Made by a program: the position numbers and the translations under genes. DNA of 64,000 nt from Aradus depressus (Eukaryota > Arthropoda > Insecta > Hemiptera > Aradidae), in NCBI GenBank assembly GCA_963662175.1, contig OY759215.1, positions 10,591,079-10,655,078 on the forward strand, given 5' to 3'. The notes beneath the pieces are model-generated. The model was not told where the DNA came from, did no database searches, and worked only from the letters and a program-made list of their open reading frames with translations. How positions within the stretch are numbered: position 1 is the first letter of the stretch; each line of letters opens with the position of its first letter. This document shows positions 41,333-51,574 of the stretch, piece after piece.

Positions 41333-41500
41333 ATTATTTATTATGACTCATGTCCGGACTTTAACTACAGGTGGACATGAGCCCGAACTCTACTATGGGA
41401 ATCCTAACTAGTACCTTACATCGTACAGGCTCGGGTCTTGAACCCTCGATCTTGATCTCAGTATGCAAGCACGCATACAACTGAGCTACCGGCGCCCCCT
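41333..41500 (-). mobile_element. SINE family S with large internal deletion
   Basis: Both ends are kept ('ttattatgactcatgtccgg' and 'caactgagctaccggcgccc') but about 170 bp of the core is missing. The B-box area reads 'gtcttgaaccctcgatct'. Confidence 0.9.
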
Positions 41501-42720
41501 TATTATACTTATTACTTACTTAAACCTATTTTTTGAAGACAGTAGAAACAATGAACACATTTAAACTTCAACTATAAATGTTTATGTTAGGAAACCTTAT
41601 TTTCTAAAACGGATTTTCTTTTTCTCATTGTTGAAAAATAATAAAATAACTATAATAAAATAATCAACTTTTTGTTTAATATTTTCATTTTTCAATATTT
41701 ACTTATATTATTATTTGTATTACTTATATAGCAATTTATTTTATTTCTCTTTGATTATTTATTTATTGTTTATACTTGTTTTTTTTTTGTTTTTTTCTTT
41801 GTTTCGTATATTCCTGCTCAATGTGACCTGAGGAAGAAACATAATTGTGACGTCGTGAAACAGACACTTCTTGAAAAATTGCAAAAAAAGACTATAATTA
41901 AAATTAAAAACTGTATCTACTGTATTTATTATTATTAATTGTTATTAATTTATTGTTTAATGTTTATCTAGTAATTTCATTTTATTTTTTATTAGTATGG
42001 TTATAATCTTTCATGTCTGACACTTAGAGCTGATAGCTGTATGTATCTTATTTATACGCTAACTTAAAGTATACATTTTTATGATGTATTTACTTTGTTA
42101 TGTTTAAACGGAAATAAATATTATTTGTTTATTATTATTATTAAGTGTGATGATACTGTAATGCCGAAACCGAAATTTGTATAAAAGTTTTGTGGAATAG
42201 ACAATATTTCTAAAACAAGTTTGTTTTATTTATTTATTATGTTTGAGGCAACGATTGACCGATTTATTCTCATTTTTCTAAAAAAATTATCGACATAATA
42301 CTTCTTAAAAAAATAATGTAATGAGAGAAAACATTAGCTAAAAAAAAAAAAGTATACTAAAGTTGACTAAAGAAACGTTATAAAAGAGCCTTGCGTGTTT
42401 GTATTTCATCAAAAATCTTATCAGTTCTTGGGATTAATTAATCAATTTCTGCTTACCTCTTTTTTAAGTACCATAGAATGTCGGTTACATCTTTTGATTA
42501 ATTACAAAATGTAGAATAGAAAATTAATGTGCACAAATTCACTTGTCACTTCTTCCTTTCATATGACCCGTTTCATCGATTAGGCCCCTAATCGTTTGGC
42601 AGTTCCAAGGAAGGGGAGTAAACAGGGAGACAAGGTTAACATTATAACAATATTTCTTGTGTGCTATCCTTGAACAACTTTCTGTATATGAAAGGCAATA
42701 TATACATACACATATATATA
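41501..42720. other. AT-rich, probable LINE 3' UTR remnants
   Basis: Mostly T- and A-rich. 'gtttaaacggaaataaatat' followed by a TTA repeat (42122-42142) looks like a plus-strand LINE 3' end with a (TTA)n tail. Nearby phrases such as 'gtaatgccgaaaccgaaa' recur in other palindromic elements of this window (compare 59930-59950). No open frame with a domain. The frame at 42539-42778 overlaps the next transposon. Confidence 0.35.
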
Positions 42721-42722
42721 TA

Positions 42723-43375
42723 CAGTAGAACCTCTTTAAGTCGAAAACCTCCAAAACTCGAAAAAAAGTTTTGTTCATTTCCCTTCAAGCCCCAAAACCT
42801 CCATTACTCGAAATCTCAACCCTCTATTAGTCGAAATAATCAGTGAGTCCCTACATGGTACATATTTTTCCTCTATAACTCGAAAAAATAAATTGGACCT
42901 CTGTATTTCGAACATAGCAATGTTTTATTTTACAACCTTTACAACTCGATTATTTGAAACTTATTACCTCTACAGCTCGAAGAAAAATAAGTTACCGACT
43001 TTGAGAATTTGCCGACAATGTACACCATTGTTTCTTAGAAAGCAATTTACGAGCATACAATATATAGGATTACCAATTATCTAATGCAAAAAAAAATTAC
43101 TGACTTTTTTTAATACCTACATATAGGTACTACGTATTTTTTATTTTAAGGATGTTTTGAAATAATGTTGATTTATAATAAATATAAATATGTTTGTTAC
43201 CTCTGTAACTTGAATTTTTATTTATTTCACCTCTCTAACTCAAAATTAGTTAGAATGAATCTTAACCTCTACAAGACGAATCAAAATCCGCCTGTCGAAA
43301 TCCTCCATAAGTCGAAAACTCTATAACTCGAATTTTTTGGTCTCCCTTGATGTTCGACTTATAGAGGTTCTACTG
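42723..43375. mobile_element. Complete pogo-like element with internal motif array
   Basis: The left TIR is cagtagaacctctttaagtc and the right TIR is the reverse complement of cagtagaacctctataagtc. TA lies on both sides (42721-42722 and 43376-43377), giving a 653-bp non-autonomous pogo/Tigger-type element. The interior holds about fourteen copies of a 15-bp motif of the form CCTC-N3-AA-N-TCGAA (for example cctccattactcgaa, cctctattagtcgaa, cctctataactcgaa, cctctacagctcgaa). These are variants of the TIR tip, facing inward from both ends. There is no transposase; trans-mobilisation would be required. The right 250 bp equals the duplicated half-element at 29588-30036. Confidence 0.85.
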
Positions 43376-43377
43376 TA

Positions 43378-43870
43378 TATATTGTGTCAGCAGTGTATAT
43401 CGTGAAAAGGATAGGTCCAAAGATACGTTACTTGAGGAACACCGGCATTTTGTGGAGTCACGGGACAGAACTCTGGATTATGCAGAAGGTTCTGTTAGGT
43501 AGGATTTAAGGATAAGGAATATTGTGACATGAATTATGTAAAATTAACGACAAATAATAGGATTTACTTATACCAACCACTTTTGTGCAGATCAATTTCT
43601 CTTCCCCTCACCCTCCTCAAATTCATTTCATCCAGGTATTACTGGGTACATGTACTGGGTACTGGCGTCAGCAGTTTTCATTGTTTCATCGTACAGCGTG
43701 ATTCTGAGAGGGACATTCCAAATGTCTAGTAATGTCAGTATGAAGTGAATTTGAGGGGTGGGGGGAGGGGGAATGAGAGTGATCTGTACAAAAGTGGTTG
43801 GTATTAGGAAGTTCTGTGATGATCACGACAGATTTTATATTTTTTTCATTTGTAATTGTATAGAAATATA
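43378..43870. other. Unassigned sequence
   Basis: No repeat family recognised. 'gaggaacaccggcattttgt' may be LINE-derived, but the frame is broken. A G-rich run lies near 43757-43771. Confidence 0.3.
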
Positions 43871-44171
43871 TTTAGTTATTATGACTCATGCCCGGGCTTT
43901 ACCTACTAGGTCATATCGCCTACCACCAGAGTGCTCTTTCGTCACTCTGGTGGATAATAGTCCCCCAACTCTCTACTATGGAAGTCCTGAATTCTGCCTA
44001 TCCAACATTTTTATTGACCTATAATCAGGTAGGGGGTCTTAATGAGTAACTGACGTCGTAGAGACTCTCCGAGTCAGGCTCGGTCCATCGCTTGAATTCC
44101 CATCCGATGGACGGCATGCTTAAGTTTATTTTACCTCCCAGATAAAATAAACTAAGGGCCTCGGCCGGGTT
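43871..44171 (-). mobile_element. SINE family S, head truncated
   Basis: 'tagttattatgactcatgcc' to 'ctaagggcctcggccgggtt'. The tRNA head is lost beyond the B box. A small plus frame over it is an artefact. Confidence 0.9.
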
Positions 44172-44409
44172 AGGTCTGAGGCACCAGAAATTATCATTTA
44201 TGCTAAGTGGGGTGGAGGGGGTGAGGCTAAGTCAAATACCACCGGTTTCAAATTATTGAAAATATATATAACTTGTATCTAAAATGACGTAACTTCAAAT
44301 TACTAAACTGCGTAAAGTTCCGGGCGAAGCCTGGCCTTTTCCAGTCGATGTTCTGTGAAATTTGTTTTGGATTCACATGAAATTTCGATGAAAACTGAAT
44401 TTATAGAAA

Positions 44410-45241
44410 TATTAATAAGCTATTGGCAAGAGTCTGAATGTCTCTATCCCGAATGGAAGCCAACTGATAATCTGTAGTGACTTCCTGTCGGCTCTTATAG
44501 TATTCACAACATCTCCTTGTCCAAAATATACTGATGGCCCTATGTTCATTACGAAGAAACCAGACTTCAGTTACTATCCTCTGGATCCCAGATCATTCTG
44601 GCATTGCAGGTAATAAGTCAGCAGATGAGAATGCCAGGCGCGCCATACTAGAAGGACTACCCACATCCGAAGTCCCTGTAAGTGACTTCGTTGCCTACAT
44701 CAAAGAAAGTGTCTGGATCAAATGGCAGATTCGGTGGCTCGGTATGACCGATAATAAACTAAGGACCATCAAAAGCTCCACTCGAGTTTGGGAGACTTCA
44801 ATAAGAGAAAAAAGGAAAGAAGAAGTAATTTTAATTCGCTTATATATAGGACAAGTGAGGCTGACCCATGGATATCTGATGGCTCAGGAACCCCCTCCTC
44901 TGTGGGGTGGGACAGTCTGTCAGTCACATTCTAACTGAATACATGACACATAGTCCCCAGCGGGAGAATTTCAACCTTGCGTTAGATATTTTCGAAATTC
45001 TATCCAATAATAGCTTCCAAATTACCCAACTATTTCAGTTCTTGCACTTCACAAATCTCTTATCGAAATTATCTTCATCACGTAGCCTTTCTATTCCGTA
45101 TACAGCAATCTCCTTTATTATTAGTGATCTGCGCCTATCCAAATTAGCCCGCTAGGATCCCCACGGACCTGCATCCATCAGGCATCCAGGACTCTGGTGG
45201 TCGAAATGCCTTAAAGAAGAAAAAAAATAAAAAAAATAAAA
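44410..45241 (+). pseudogene. Non-LTR retrotransposon RNase H domain, C-terminus and 3' end (I/Jockey-like)
   Basis: The first readable piece is in another frame at about 44470-44520 and contains IICSDFLSAL, the 'DS..AL' strand with the second catalytic Asp of LINE RNase H. From 44534 the frame reads VTILWIPDHSGIAGNKSADE and NARRA, the 'W(V/I)PGHSGI.GNE.AD..A' motif with the last catalytic Asp. It continues to RLYIGQVRLTHGYLMAQEPP. A frameshift near 44905 moves the Cys/His region to the next frame (QSVSHILTEYMTHSPQRENF, 44907-45155). A 3' UTR ends 'gtggtcgaaatgccttaaag' and an A-rich tail to 45241. At least two frameshifts show it is dead. RT and endonuclease are missing by 5' truncation. Confidence 0.85.
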
Positions 45242-45599
45242 ATGTCTGACCAGAGGAATGTCTTTCCTTATACTGACATAAAGCTAGAGAAGTAAAAAGT
45301 AATTTTATTCTCATCACAGAATTACTTTCACACTAATTATAACGACATTAAGAAGAATTCCAAGGGACATTAGTAATTTGGTCTTTAGTCTTTGTTCTCG
45401 ACATGCTAGTGCTATTCAGTAATTAGCAGGCGGCCATGGTTAGTAATTGGGTTCCATGTTTATTCTAAAAGTCGGGCTCAAATAATTGAACCCACTTCAA
45501 AAGACTCAATTAATAATGAAGATATTAGCATAATTTAGAGTACTCCGGAAATAGGCAATAACTGTTGGTTTTCACTCAACTGGCAATATTTGGTTCACT
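45242..45599. other. Unassigned sequence
   Basis: No repeat or gene recognised. Confidence 0.4.
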
Positions 45600-46015
45600 G
45601 AATATGCAACATTTCCGTTTTTTTGACGCAATAAAATTCTTCGGTGAATCACGCAAAAACCAGTGTACCTACCGTTTGCGCTAATAATCAATAGATAACT
45701 TACATAAGGGCTTCTAAATCCTCATACTAAATTTTGTGTCGATAAATTAATTACATTGGCAGTTTTTGAGTTGCGGCCTCCCTCTGATTCTGTCAATTTC
45801 GGCCGATTCCGCTGAAAATTAATAATTTTGAACTTACATATGGAATATTGTGTCGATACCTTCTATCAAGACTTATCGCTTTCACAGACACACGCAGACT
45901 GACTCTTTTTTTTTTATTTTTGGGACCAGGGATTCGGAAATCATGAACTTCCGGTAAAAACGCAACTAGAATTTCTGACATAACTTTTCCTATACTTCAT
46001 ATAGCAGTGAAATAT
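45600..46015 (+). mobile_element. Family H element, most of body and tail
   Basis: 'cttcggtgaatcacgcaaaa' (head), 'ccgtttgcgctaataatc', 'gtgtcgataaattaattac', 'ggccgattccgctgaaaat', 'gctttcacagacacacgc', 'cttccggtaaaaacgcaac' and an eroded tail 'cctatacttcatatagca'. Confidence 0.8.
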
Positions 46016-46084
46016 TTAATGATTTGAATTGAAAGCAAATTCACCATCACAGATATTATTTTTCGCTGTACGACCAAGCTAGGG

Positions 46085-46314
46085 TGGAGTTGATTCATGG
46101 GACAAGATCATATTTGGGACTAGATCTACGGCAGATGGTGACGGAAACTGACTACCCGATGTTCTGCCAATTCGTCGGCTCCTGGCGGGAGCAGAAACAG
46201 GCAATGTAATGATCCCCGAGCTTTGCCTAAACGTAGACTAGGTGATGTTGCTGCAACGCAAGGAAAAAAGTTGGTTTTAAAACCAACTAAAAAAAAAAAA
46301 AAAAAAAAAAAAAA
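46085..46314 (+). pseudogene. LINE ORF2 C-terminus, 3' UTR and poly-A (same family as 8328-8573)
   Basis: The frame FGLDLRQMVTETDYPMFCQF, then VGSWREQKQAM, ends at TAA 46207-46209 and matches the C-terminus at 8338-8420. A short 3' UTR with a self-complementary 'gttggttttaaaaccaac' precedes about 25 A (46290-46314). A poly-A tail here versus (TAA)n at 8573 suggests two tail variants. Clade R1/R2-like is inference from the compact C-terminus. Confidence 0.65.
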
Positions 46315-46581
46315 ATATTATTTAAAAAATATTTTTAGCACACAAAAAAAGGTATGTACTTACTAAAAATATTGTTATTACTATTTAATAATTCTTAAAA
46401 ATATTATATTTTTTAAATTTTATTAATATACAAGTATGTAAATTAAGGTAACACTTAAATTTTGTTAATTAAATTAGCTTGCAGCTAATTTATAAATAAC
46501 TATGTCTGCATTAGGGATTAATTCTATGTAGCTTCTCAATAATTTTTTTATATTAACTTTCTATTTTGAGAAAACTGTCAC
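46315..46581. other. Unassigned AT-rich sequence
   Basis: Nothing recognised. Confidence 0.4.
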
Positions 46582-46619
46582 ACTTTATTTGTGAGCATGA
46601 TGGACCAATTTATTGTTGT

Positions 46620-46955
46620 TAGTAAGTTATTGTGATTCAAGTTCGGGCTTCAACTACGAGGTCATATCGCCTACTACCAGAGTGCTTTTTTTCTCGCTCT
46701 GGTAGACATGAACCCTACTCTTCTGTGGGAGTCCTAAAATTTGCCTGCCCAAGTTTATTCACCTAGGATAGGGCTTTTTAACTAATACCTAATATCGTAT
46801 AAGCTCGGGACCAAAGCTGAATGTCCCATCCGAAGGACGGCGTGTTTTTTTTTTTTTTTTTTTTCACCGCCCAGATAAAAAACTGAGGGCCTCTGTTGGG
46901 TTTCGAACCCGCGATCTTGAACTCAGTAGGCTACCTATGAGCTACCGGCGCCCCC
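46620..46955 (-). mobile_element. SINE family S (copy n of a duplicated pair)
   Basis: Complete from 'gttattgtgattcaagttcg' to 'atgagctaccggcgccccc', with a T-run at 46843-46864 replacing part of the body. The ~35 bp before it ('tttatttgtgagcatgat', 'ggaccaat') are repeated before the SINE at 47245. Confidence 0.92.
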
Positions 46956-47019
46956 TTAATAAAGTAAATGTTAAAGTTTTATTATTTCTTATTAATTTTT
47001 TATCATCAATTTATTAATT

Positions 47020-47050
47020 TAATATAATTTTTTCTTGCAGGTAAGAACAA
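47020..47050 (+). promoter_or_regulatory. Back-to-back splice acceptor/donor motif
   Basis: A pyrimidine-rich 'aattttttcttgcag' ending at 47040 is followed at once by 'gtaagaac'. A 3' splice site directly joined to a 5' splice site is the signature of a recursive-splicing (ratchet) point in long insect introns. Alternatively, 47041 begins an ordinary exon (see next entry), or the match is chance. Confidence 0.3.
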
Positions 47051-47244
47051 TTTTAGAAGATAATATTTTCAGGTCAGTGAACATAGAAATTATTAAAATA
47101 AATGAAATCCCTTTCTTTGTAAAAATGTCTTTATCCAGATTAGACAAAATGAGAAAACAATGTTGTGATTCCTCAGCAATATCTTCTAAGCCAGATGGAG
47201 CACAATTTATTTGTGAGCATGATAGTGTGGACCAATATTTATTG
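47041..47244 (+). CDS. Candidate orphan exon or ancient element frame, unrecognised
   Basis: After the acceptor-like 'ttttttcttgcag' the plus frame is open from before 47041 up to and through the SINE. The part before the SINE reads VRTILEDNIFRSVNIEIIKI and NEIPFFVKMSLSRLDKMRKQ and so on. Composition is protein-like (mixed charges, no low complexity). I do not recognise a domain. Downstream of about 47245 the frame continues only because the SINE happens to be open, so the true end is unknown. It may equally be chance. Confidence 0.3.
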
Positions 47245-47494
47245 TTAGTAAGTTATTGTGACTTAAGCCCGGGCTTCAACTACGAGGTCATATCGACCAC
47301 TACCAGAGCGCTCTTTCGTCACTCTGGTGGACATGAGCCCGTCTCTACCATGAGATTCCTAAATTTTGCCTACCTAGGTTTTCATTCTCCTGAGGTAGGG
47401 GTCTTTAATGAGTACCTGACATTGCACATGCTCGGGACTATTTGCACGAAGGTCTTTTTCTCCTCCCAGAGAAAGAAGTTAAGGGTCTCGGTCA
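47245..47494 (-). mobile_element. SINE family S (copy o), head truncated
   Basis: 'gttattgtgacttaagcccg' to 'gttaagggtctcggtcatg'. The upstream flank 47204-47244 duplicates 46582-46619, at an offset of about 622 bp. Confidence 0.9.
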
Positions 47495-47589
47495 TGTATT
47501 TACATATTTATATATTATGTATTCATTTAAAAAAGCTCTGGAATGTAGATTGTAGTGGGAAAGTATTTTCATGATTCTTGGGGTAACTT

Positions 47590-48062
47590 ATGGAGCAAAC
47601 TACATTAATTAGACACACTCTGGTCCACTTTATTACAACTCTATTAATTAAACTCACTCTGGTCCACTTTATTACAACTCTATTAATTAGACTCACTCTG
47701 GTCCACTTTATCACAACTCTATTAATTAGACTCACTCTGGTCCACTTTATCACAACTCTATTAATTAGACTCACTCTGGTCCACTTTATTACTCTATTAA
47801 TTAGACTCACTCTGGTCCACTTTATCACAACTCTATTAATTAGACTCACTCTGGTCCACTTTATTACTCTATTAATTAGACTCACTCTGGTCCACTTTAT
47901 TACAACTCTATTAATTAGACTCACTCTGGTCCACTTTATCACAACTCTATTAATTAGACTCACTCTGGTCCACTTTATTACTCTATTAATTAGACTCACT
48001 CTGGTCCACTTTATTACAACTCTATTAATTAGACTCACTCTGGTCCACTTTATTACAACCCT
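47590..48062. repeat. 39/36-bp minisatellite, 12 copies
   Basis: 'ggtccacttta' occurs at 47622, 47661, 47700, 47739, 47778, 47814, 47853, 47889, 47928, 47967, 48003 and 48042, so spacings are 39 or 36 bp. The 36-bp units lack one 'caa' ('ttattactc' instead of 'ttattacaactc'). Because both lengths are multiples of three, both strands stay open for about 170 codons. The predicted Leu/Val/Phe-rich peptides are artefacts of the period. Confidence 0.95.
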
Positions 48063-48364
48063 CTACTTTCTTATCAATTTCACAATTTCTTCACAATGGT
48101 GACGTTATCTGAGAGGAATAAATCCTTGAGAACCTACTTAATTCCTGTTTAACATTTGAATCCGAGCTCTGAGTTAACCTTGAGGGGGCGCCGCTTATTT
48201 ATTTAAAATAGGGGTGGGGGGTTCGGGGGTGGGTTTGTACCGCAACCCCCTTACCCCTATTTTAACTTGAATTTTTACTACTACTACCCCAGGTATTGAA
48301 AATATTTGGGAAGTTAGGTAATCAGTACAAAATTGACGTTTTCCAAAACGCTAATTTGAAAAAA
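48063..48364. other. Unassigned sequence with a G/C-rich hairpin
   Basis: 'taaaataggggt' and 'acccctatttta' at about 48206-48262 form an inverted repeat around a G-rich then C-rich loop. Otherwise unassigned. Confidence 0.45.
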
Positions 48365-48870
48365 AAAAAAAAAATCTCTGTGTGGGTCTATGAACACGAT
48401 AACTCTCAATTGAATGCATATATCTACACGGAATTTTATATGTGATTCCAGAACCCAATGAGGACGACACCTATTGATTTTCAGCGAAATAGATCAAAAG
48501 GAAGGGGGGGCTTTGGGGGAAGGCTTAACACAAAACCTCTAATAACTGCCGATATAATGAATGTGTCGACACGAACTTACATAAATCCAAAACCCTCAAA
48601 AATGATACCCATTCATTTGCAGCCATATCGGCCAAAAACAAGTAGTAAATTAGAGGAGGGGGGCCCAACCCCAAAAAACCTAATTATTGTTGAAATATCG
48701 ATAATGTATCAACTCGATATATCGAGTGTCGATTAAAAGTCCCTGATTAAAGATACCGATTGATTTTCAACCGAATTGGTAAAATGTTTTATGAAGGATA
48801 GCGAAAAGTTCATTAATTCGCGCTGCGGAAAAACATTGACGGATCAGAATTTTCTTGGAACTGGCCTCAT
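48365..48870 (-). mobile_element. Family H element, most of body and head
   Basis: Three body units ('gaacacgataactctcaatt', 'ttttcagcgaaatagatc', 'aataactgccgatataatga', 'tgcagccatatcggccaaa') end in an eroded head ('aattcgcgctgcggaaaaac', 'attgacgg'). Confidence 0.78.
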
Positions 48871-49045
48871 AAGTTAATGAGTTCAATTTTTTATATTTAA
48901 TCATTTTCATAACTTTTTTAAAAATGGTGAGCATTTTTCAATATTAAAAATAGCTTATTTCATAATTGTTTTGATAAACATAAATATATAATTTTGAGAA
49001 GATTTCTTGGTGTAATGGTGTAACAACGGAAAGCGCTCACCCTAA

Positions 49046-49860
49046 ATGTGAAACCTCTCTTAGACGGACACCCATAGGACCGTGGAAGTTGTCCGCCCAG
49101 CAGAGGTGTCCTCCTAACAGAGGGAAAAGGAAAATAGAAGGCAAATTGATAAGGATGAAAGGTATCTTTTCTAAACACGTGTATCGTATGTAAAAAATAT
49201 TGTTTATTGAACAACTGAATACAGTTTTAAAAAATAGGAAATTTGGTGTTTCGGTTGGGTGCCATGGTTGAAAGTTGGAACGAGACTGAGCGAAAGCACA
49301 TAGTTGGTGAAATTAGACAATATCATAAATAAACAAGTTTTATTTCTTTCAAGTTCATTGGAATTATTTCACAATATCTCTGCAATAATGTCAGTTTTCA
49401 TTGAGCGAAAGCTGGTAGAAGAACAGCATTTTGGTAACAGGGAGTATGGAACATTACAAACTTGTTGGAATTACGAGTGCCTATGTAAACACAGGTGCAC
49501 TACGTGGAAAGTTTGGTAGGTTGATAGTACAATGTACAACGAGAATTCTAACAACATATTAAAAATCAACCCTTTCAAATGAGAATTCACAAAATAAACA
49601 TCAACCATCCCTCTAAATGAGAATTCTAAGAACATATTAAACGTCAACCCGAATTAGAGGCCTGCCTGTCCTTCCAACAGAGGTAGTCTGCTCTTCTCGG
49701 TACTCGATTTCACTGTCCTCGTCATTCCAAGAGAGGGTCCGCCTAAGAGAGGGACAAAGGTGTTGAAATCCCTATATATTCTGCCAGGACCGTAAAAATT
49801 GTTCGCCCACCAGGGGTATCCGGCTATCAGAGGTGATCGCAAAGAGAGGTTTCACTGTAT
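49046..49860. mobile_element. pogo/Tc1-like element with internal TIR-motif copies
   Basis: Left end 'tgtgaaacctctcttagacg' and right end, on the minus strand, 'tacagtgaaacctctctttg' form inverted termini of about 16 well-matched bases. TA is present at the right end. Sub-terminal repeats of the form 'gtccgcc-N2-N2-agagg' occur in both orientations ('gtccgcccagcagaggtgtc', 'ggtccgcctaagagaggg', 'atccggctatcagagg', 'tccttccaacagagg'). The 815-bp element has no transposase frame; the interior 49160-49650 is AT-rich and unassigned. Small minus frames at both ends are artefacts. Confidence 0.7.
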
Positions 49861-50324
49861 ATAGATCTTGTGTGGGAAAGGACTATATATTTTTTTTCCT
49901 AACATTTCACCGATGACTTTTTTTGTTGGACTTGATGAGTTCGTTGATTAACTGCGAGGTTAATTGCCTCAGGGATTGTAATATAGTTTCATCTACGGAA
50001 CCTTTCAATGTGCAGCCAGTTCACAGTTCTCCTGTAATATTCACATTTTGTGATTCACTTTGCCCTTATTCTATCCTAAATCGTGTCCAACAGTAAGTGG
50101 TCCAATTTATTTTCCGATATTCCAAGCCGATCGATTACTGATGGTCCATTCTATATATGGGTTGTTCAGGGTCTAATCAGTCAACGTTAAAAAACAAAGA
50201 AAAATATTTTGAAAGAGTGAAAACAAGGAAATTAACAGTAAAAATGTGAAATTTGCAATTATAATATTACAAAGAACAGTGGGGAGGGGGGGGGGGGGGG
50301 GGGTATTCGTTTTAGGACAAAGGC
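49861..50324. other. Unassigned sequence with poly-G tract
   Basis: A run of about 20 G sits near 50281-50303. No gene recognised. Confidence 0.4.
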
Positions 50325-50582
50325 TAATGAGAATATCTCAGGGGTAACGTGCTTGCCTTCTGAGCTGAAGATCGCGGGTTCGAAACCATGCCGAGACCTT
50401 TAGGTTTTTTTATCTGGGAAAGGAAAAAACCTCGTGCACATGTCTGTACGATGTCAGGTACTATTTAAAGACCCTTCAGGTGAACAACCTGGGATGGCAA
50501 AATTTCAGACTCCCATAGAATCGGGGGCTCATGCCACCAGTAGGCGATATGACCACATAGTTGAAACCTGGGCATGTCATAC
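50325..50582 (+). mobile_element. SINE family S, deletions in core
   Basis: The head is eroded ('tctcaggggtaacgtgcttg'), the B box is good ('gcgggttcgaaaccatgc'), the core is shortened and the 3' end is 'gaaacctgggcatgtcat'. Confidence 0.88.
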
Positions 50583-50749
50583 TACAACCATAGGTGTAGA
50601 AAGATAATTTTTGTAGTGGGGGCGAATTCAACCCCACCAACTCCCCCCTCCCCCCATGATCACACCCTTACTGCCAAATAAAAAAATCTAGCCGTTTTAA
50701 ATAAAAATAATACCACATAATAATAATAATTAAACTACCATAAATAAAA
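50583..50749. other. Short unassigned spacer
   Basis: AT-rich with a C-rich patch. It ends in the SINE target duplication. Confidence 0.4.
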
Positions 50750-50759
50750 TTTAATAGTA

Positions 50760-51121
50760 GTTAGTTATTATGACTCATGCCCGGGCTTTAACTGTGAGGT
50801 CATAGCGCCTACTACCAGAGCGCTCTTTCGTCACTCTGGTAGACATGAGCCCGACTCTACTGTGGGAGTCCTAAATTTCGCCTCCCCTAAATTTATAACC
50901 ACCTAGGGCAGGGGTCTTTAATGAGTACCTGACATCGTACAGGCTCGGAACCATTGCTTAACGTCCCATCCGAAGGACGGCGTGCTTAAGTTTATTTTAC
51001 CTCCCAGATAAAATTTTACCTCCCAGATAAAATAAACTAAGGGCCTCGGCTGGGTTTCGAACCCACGACCTTGAGCTCAGAAGGCAAGCACGCATACCAC
51101 TGAGCTATTGGCGCCCTCAAT
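50760..51121 (-). mobile_element. SINE family S, full length with 10-bp target duplication
   Basis: Complete from 'ttagttattatgactcatgc' to 'actgagctattggcgccc', with a 20-bp internal tandem duplication of 'tttacctcccagataaaa' near 50996-51030. 'tttaatagta' lies on both sides (50750-50759 and 51122-51131). The good ends and clear duplication mark a comparatively recent insertion. Confidence 0.95.
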
Positions 51122-51131
51122 TTTAATAGTA

Positions 51132-51574
51132 TATTATGCAACTAGGGGCTTATGTCGCACGAGGACAAAATGATAAGGGCTTATTTTTGCCTACATCCAC
51201 ACGTGTTGCGAAAACGTTTTTTCCTACGACCGATTACTATAATAAAAAATTGTTTTATAATTATTTATTATACCTTATCGGAGATTCGCGTCCTTTCCTT
51301 TGGTCTAAATTTTTTTTTCCTTTTTAATAATTATTTTTTATTTTCTTGTATTAATTTTCAGAGGATTAATGTGGGGGCCAAACGCTACTCTTGCCCCCAC
51401 GACCTCAGAGTTGGTGGGGCGATGGCCCCCACTGCCCCCATGGAATCTACCCCTATGACTACAACTAACAAAGATGGCATCCCTTCCCCCCTTCTATCTC
51501 TCCCCCTCTCCAACATGTGTAGTTTAAAGTATTTGTAGTACAATAAAACTACTTAGAATAAAATAACTACGTTT
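51132..51574. other. Unassigned sequence
   Basis: Two overlapping plus frames (51136-51327 and 51152-51538) share no recognised motif. The right half is C-rich ('gcccccactgcccccatgga'). No call. Confidence 0.35.

Noticed and set aside
47523..48102. 170-codon frames on both strands of the 39/36-bp array
   Set aside because: Same period artefact; both strands are equally open and the peptides are low complexity.
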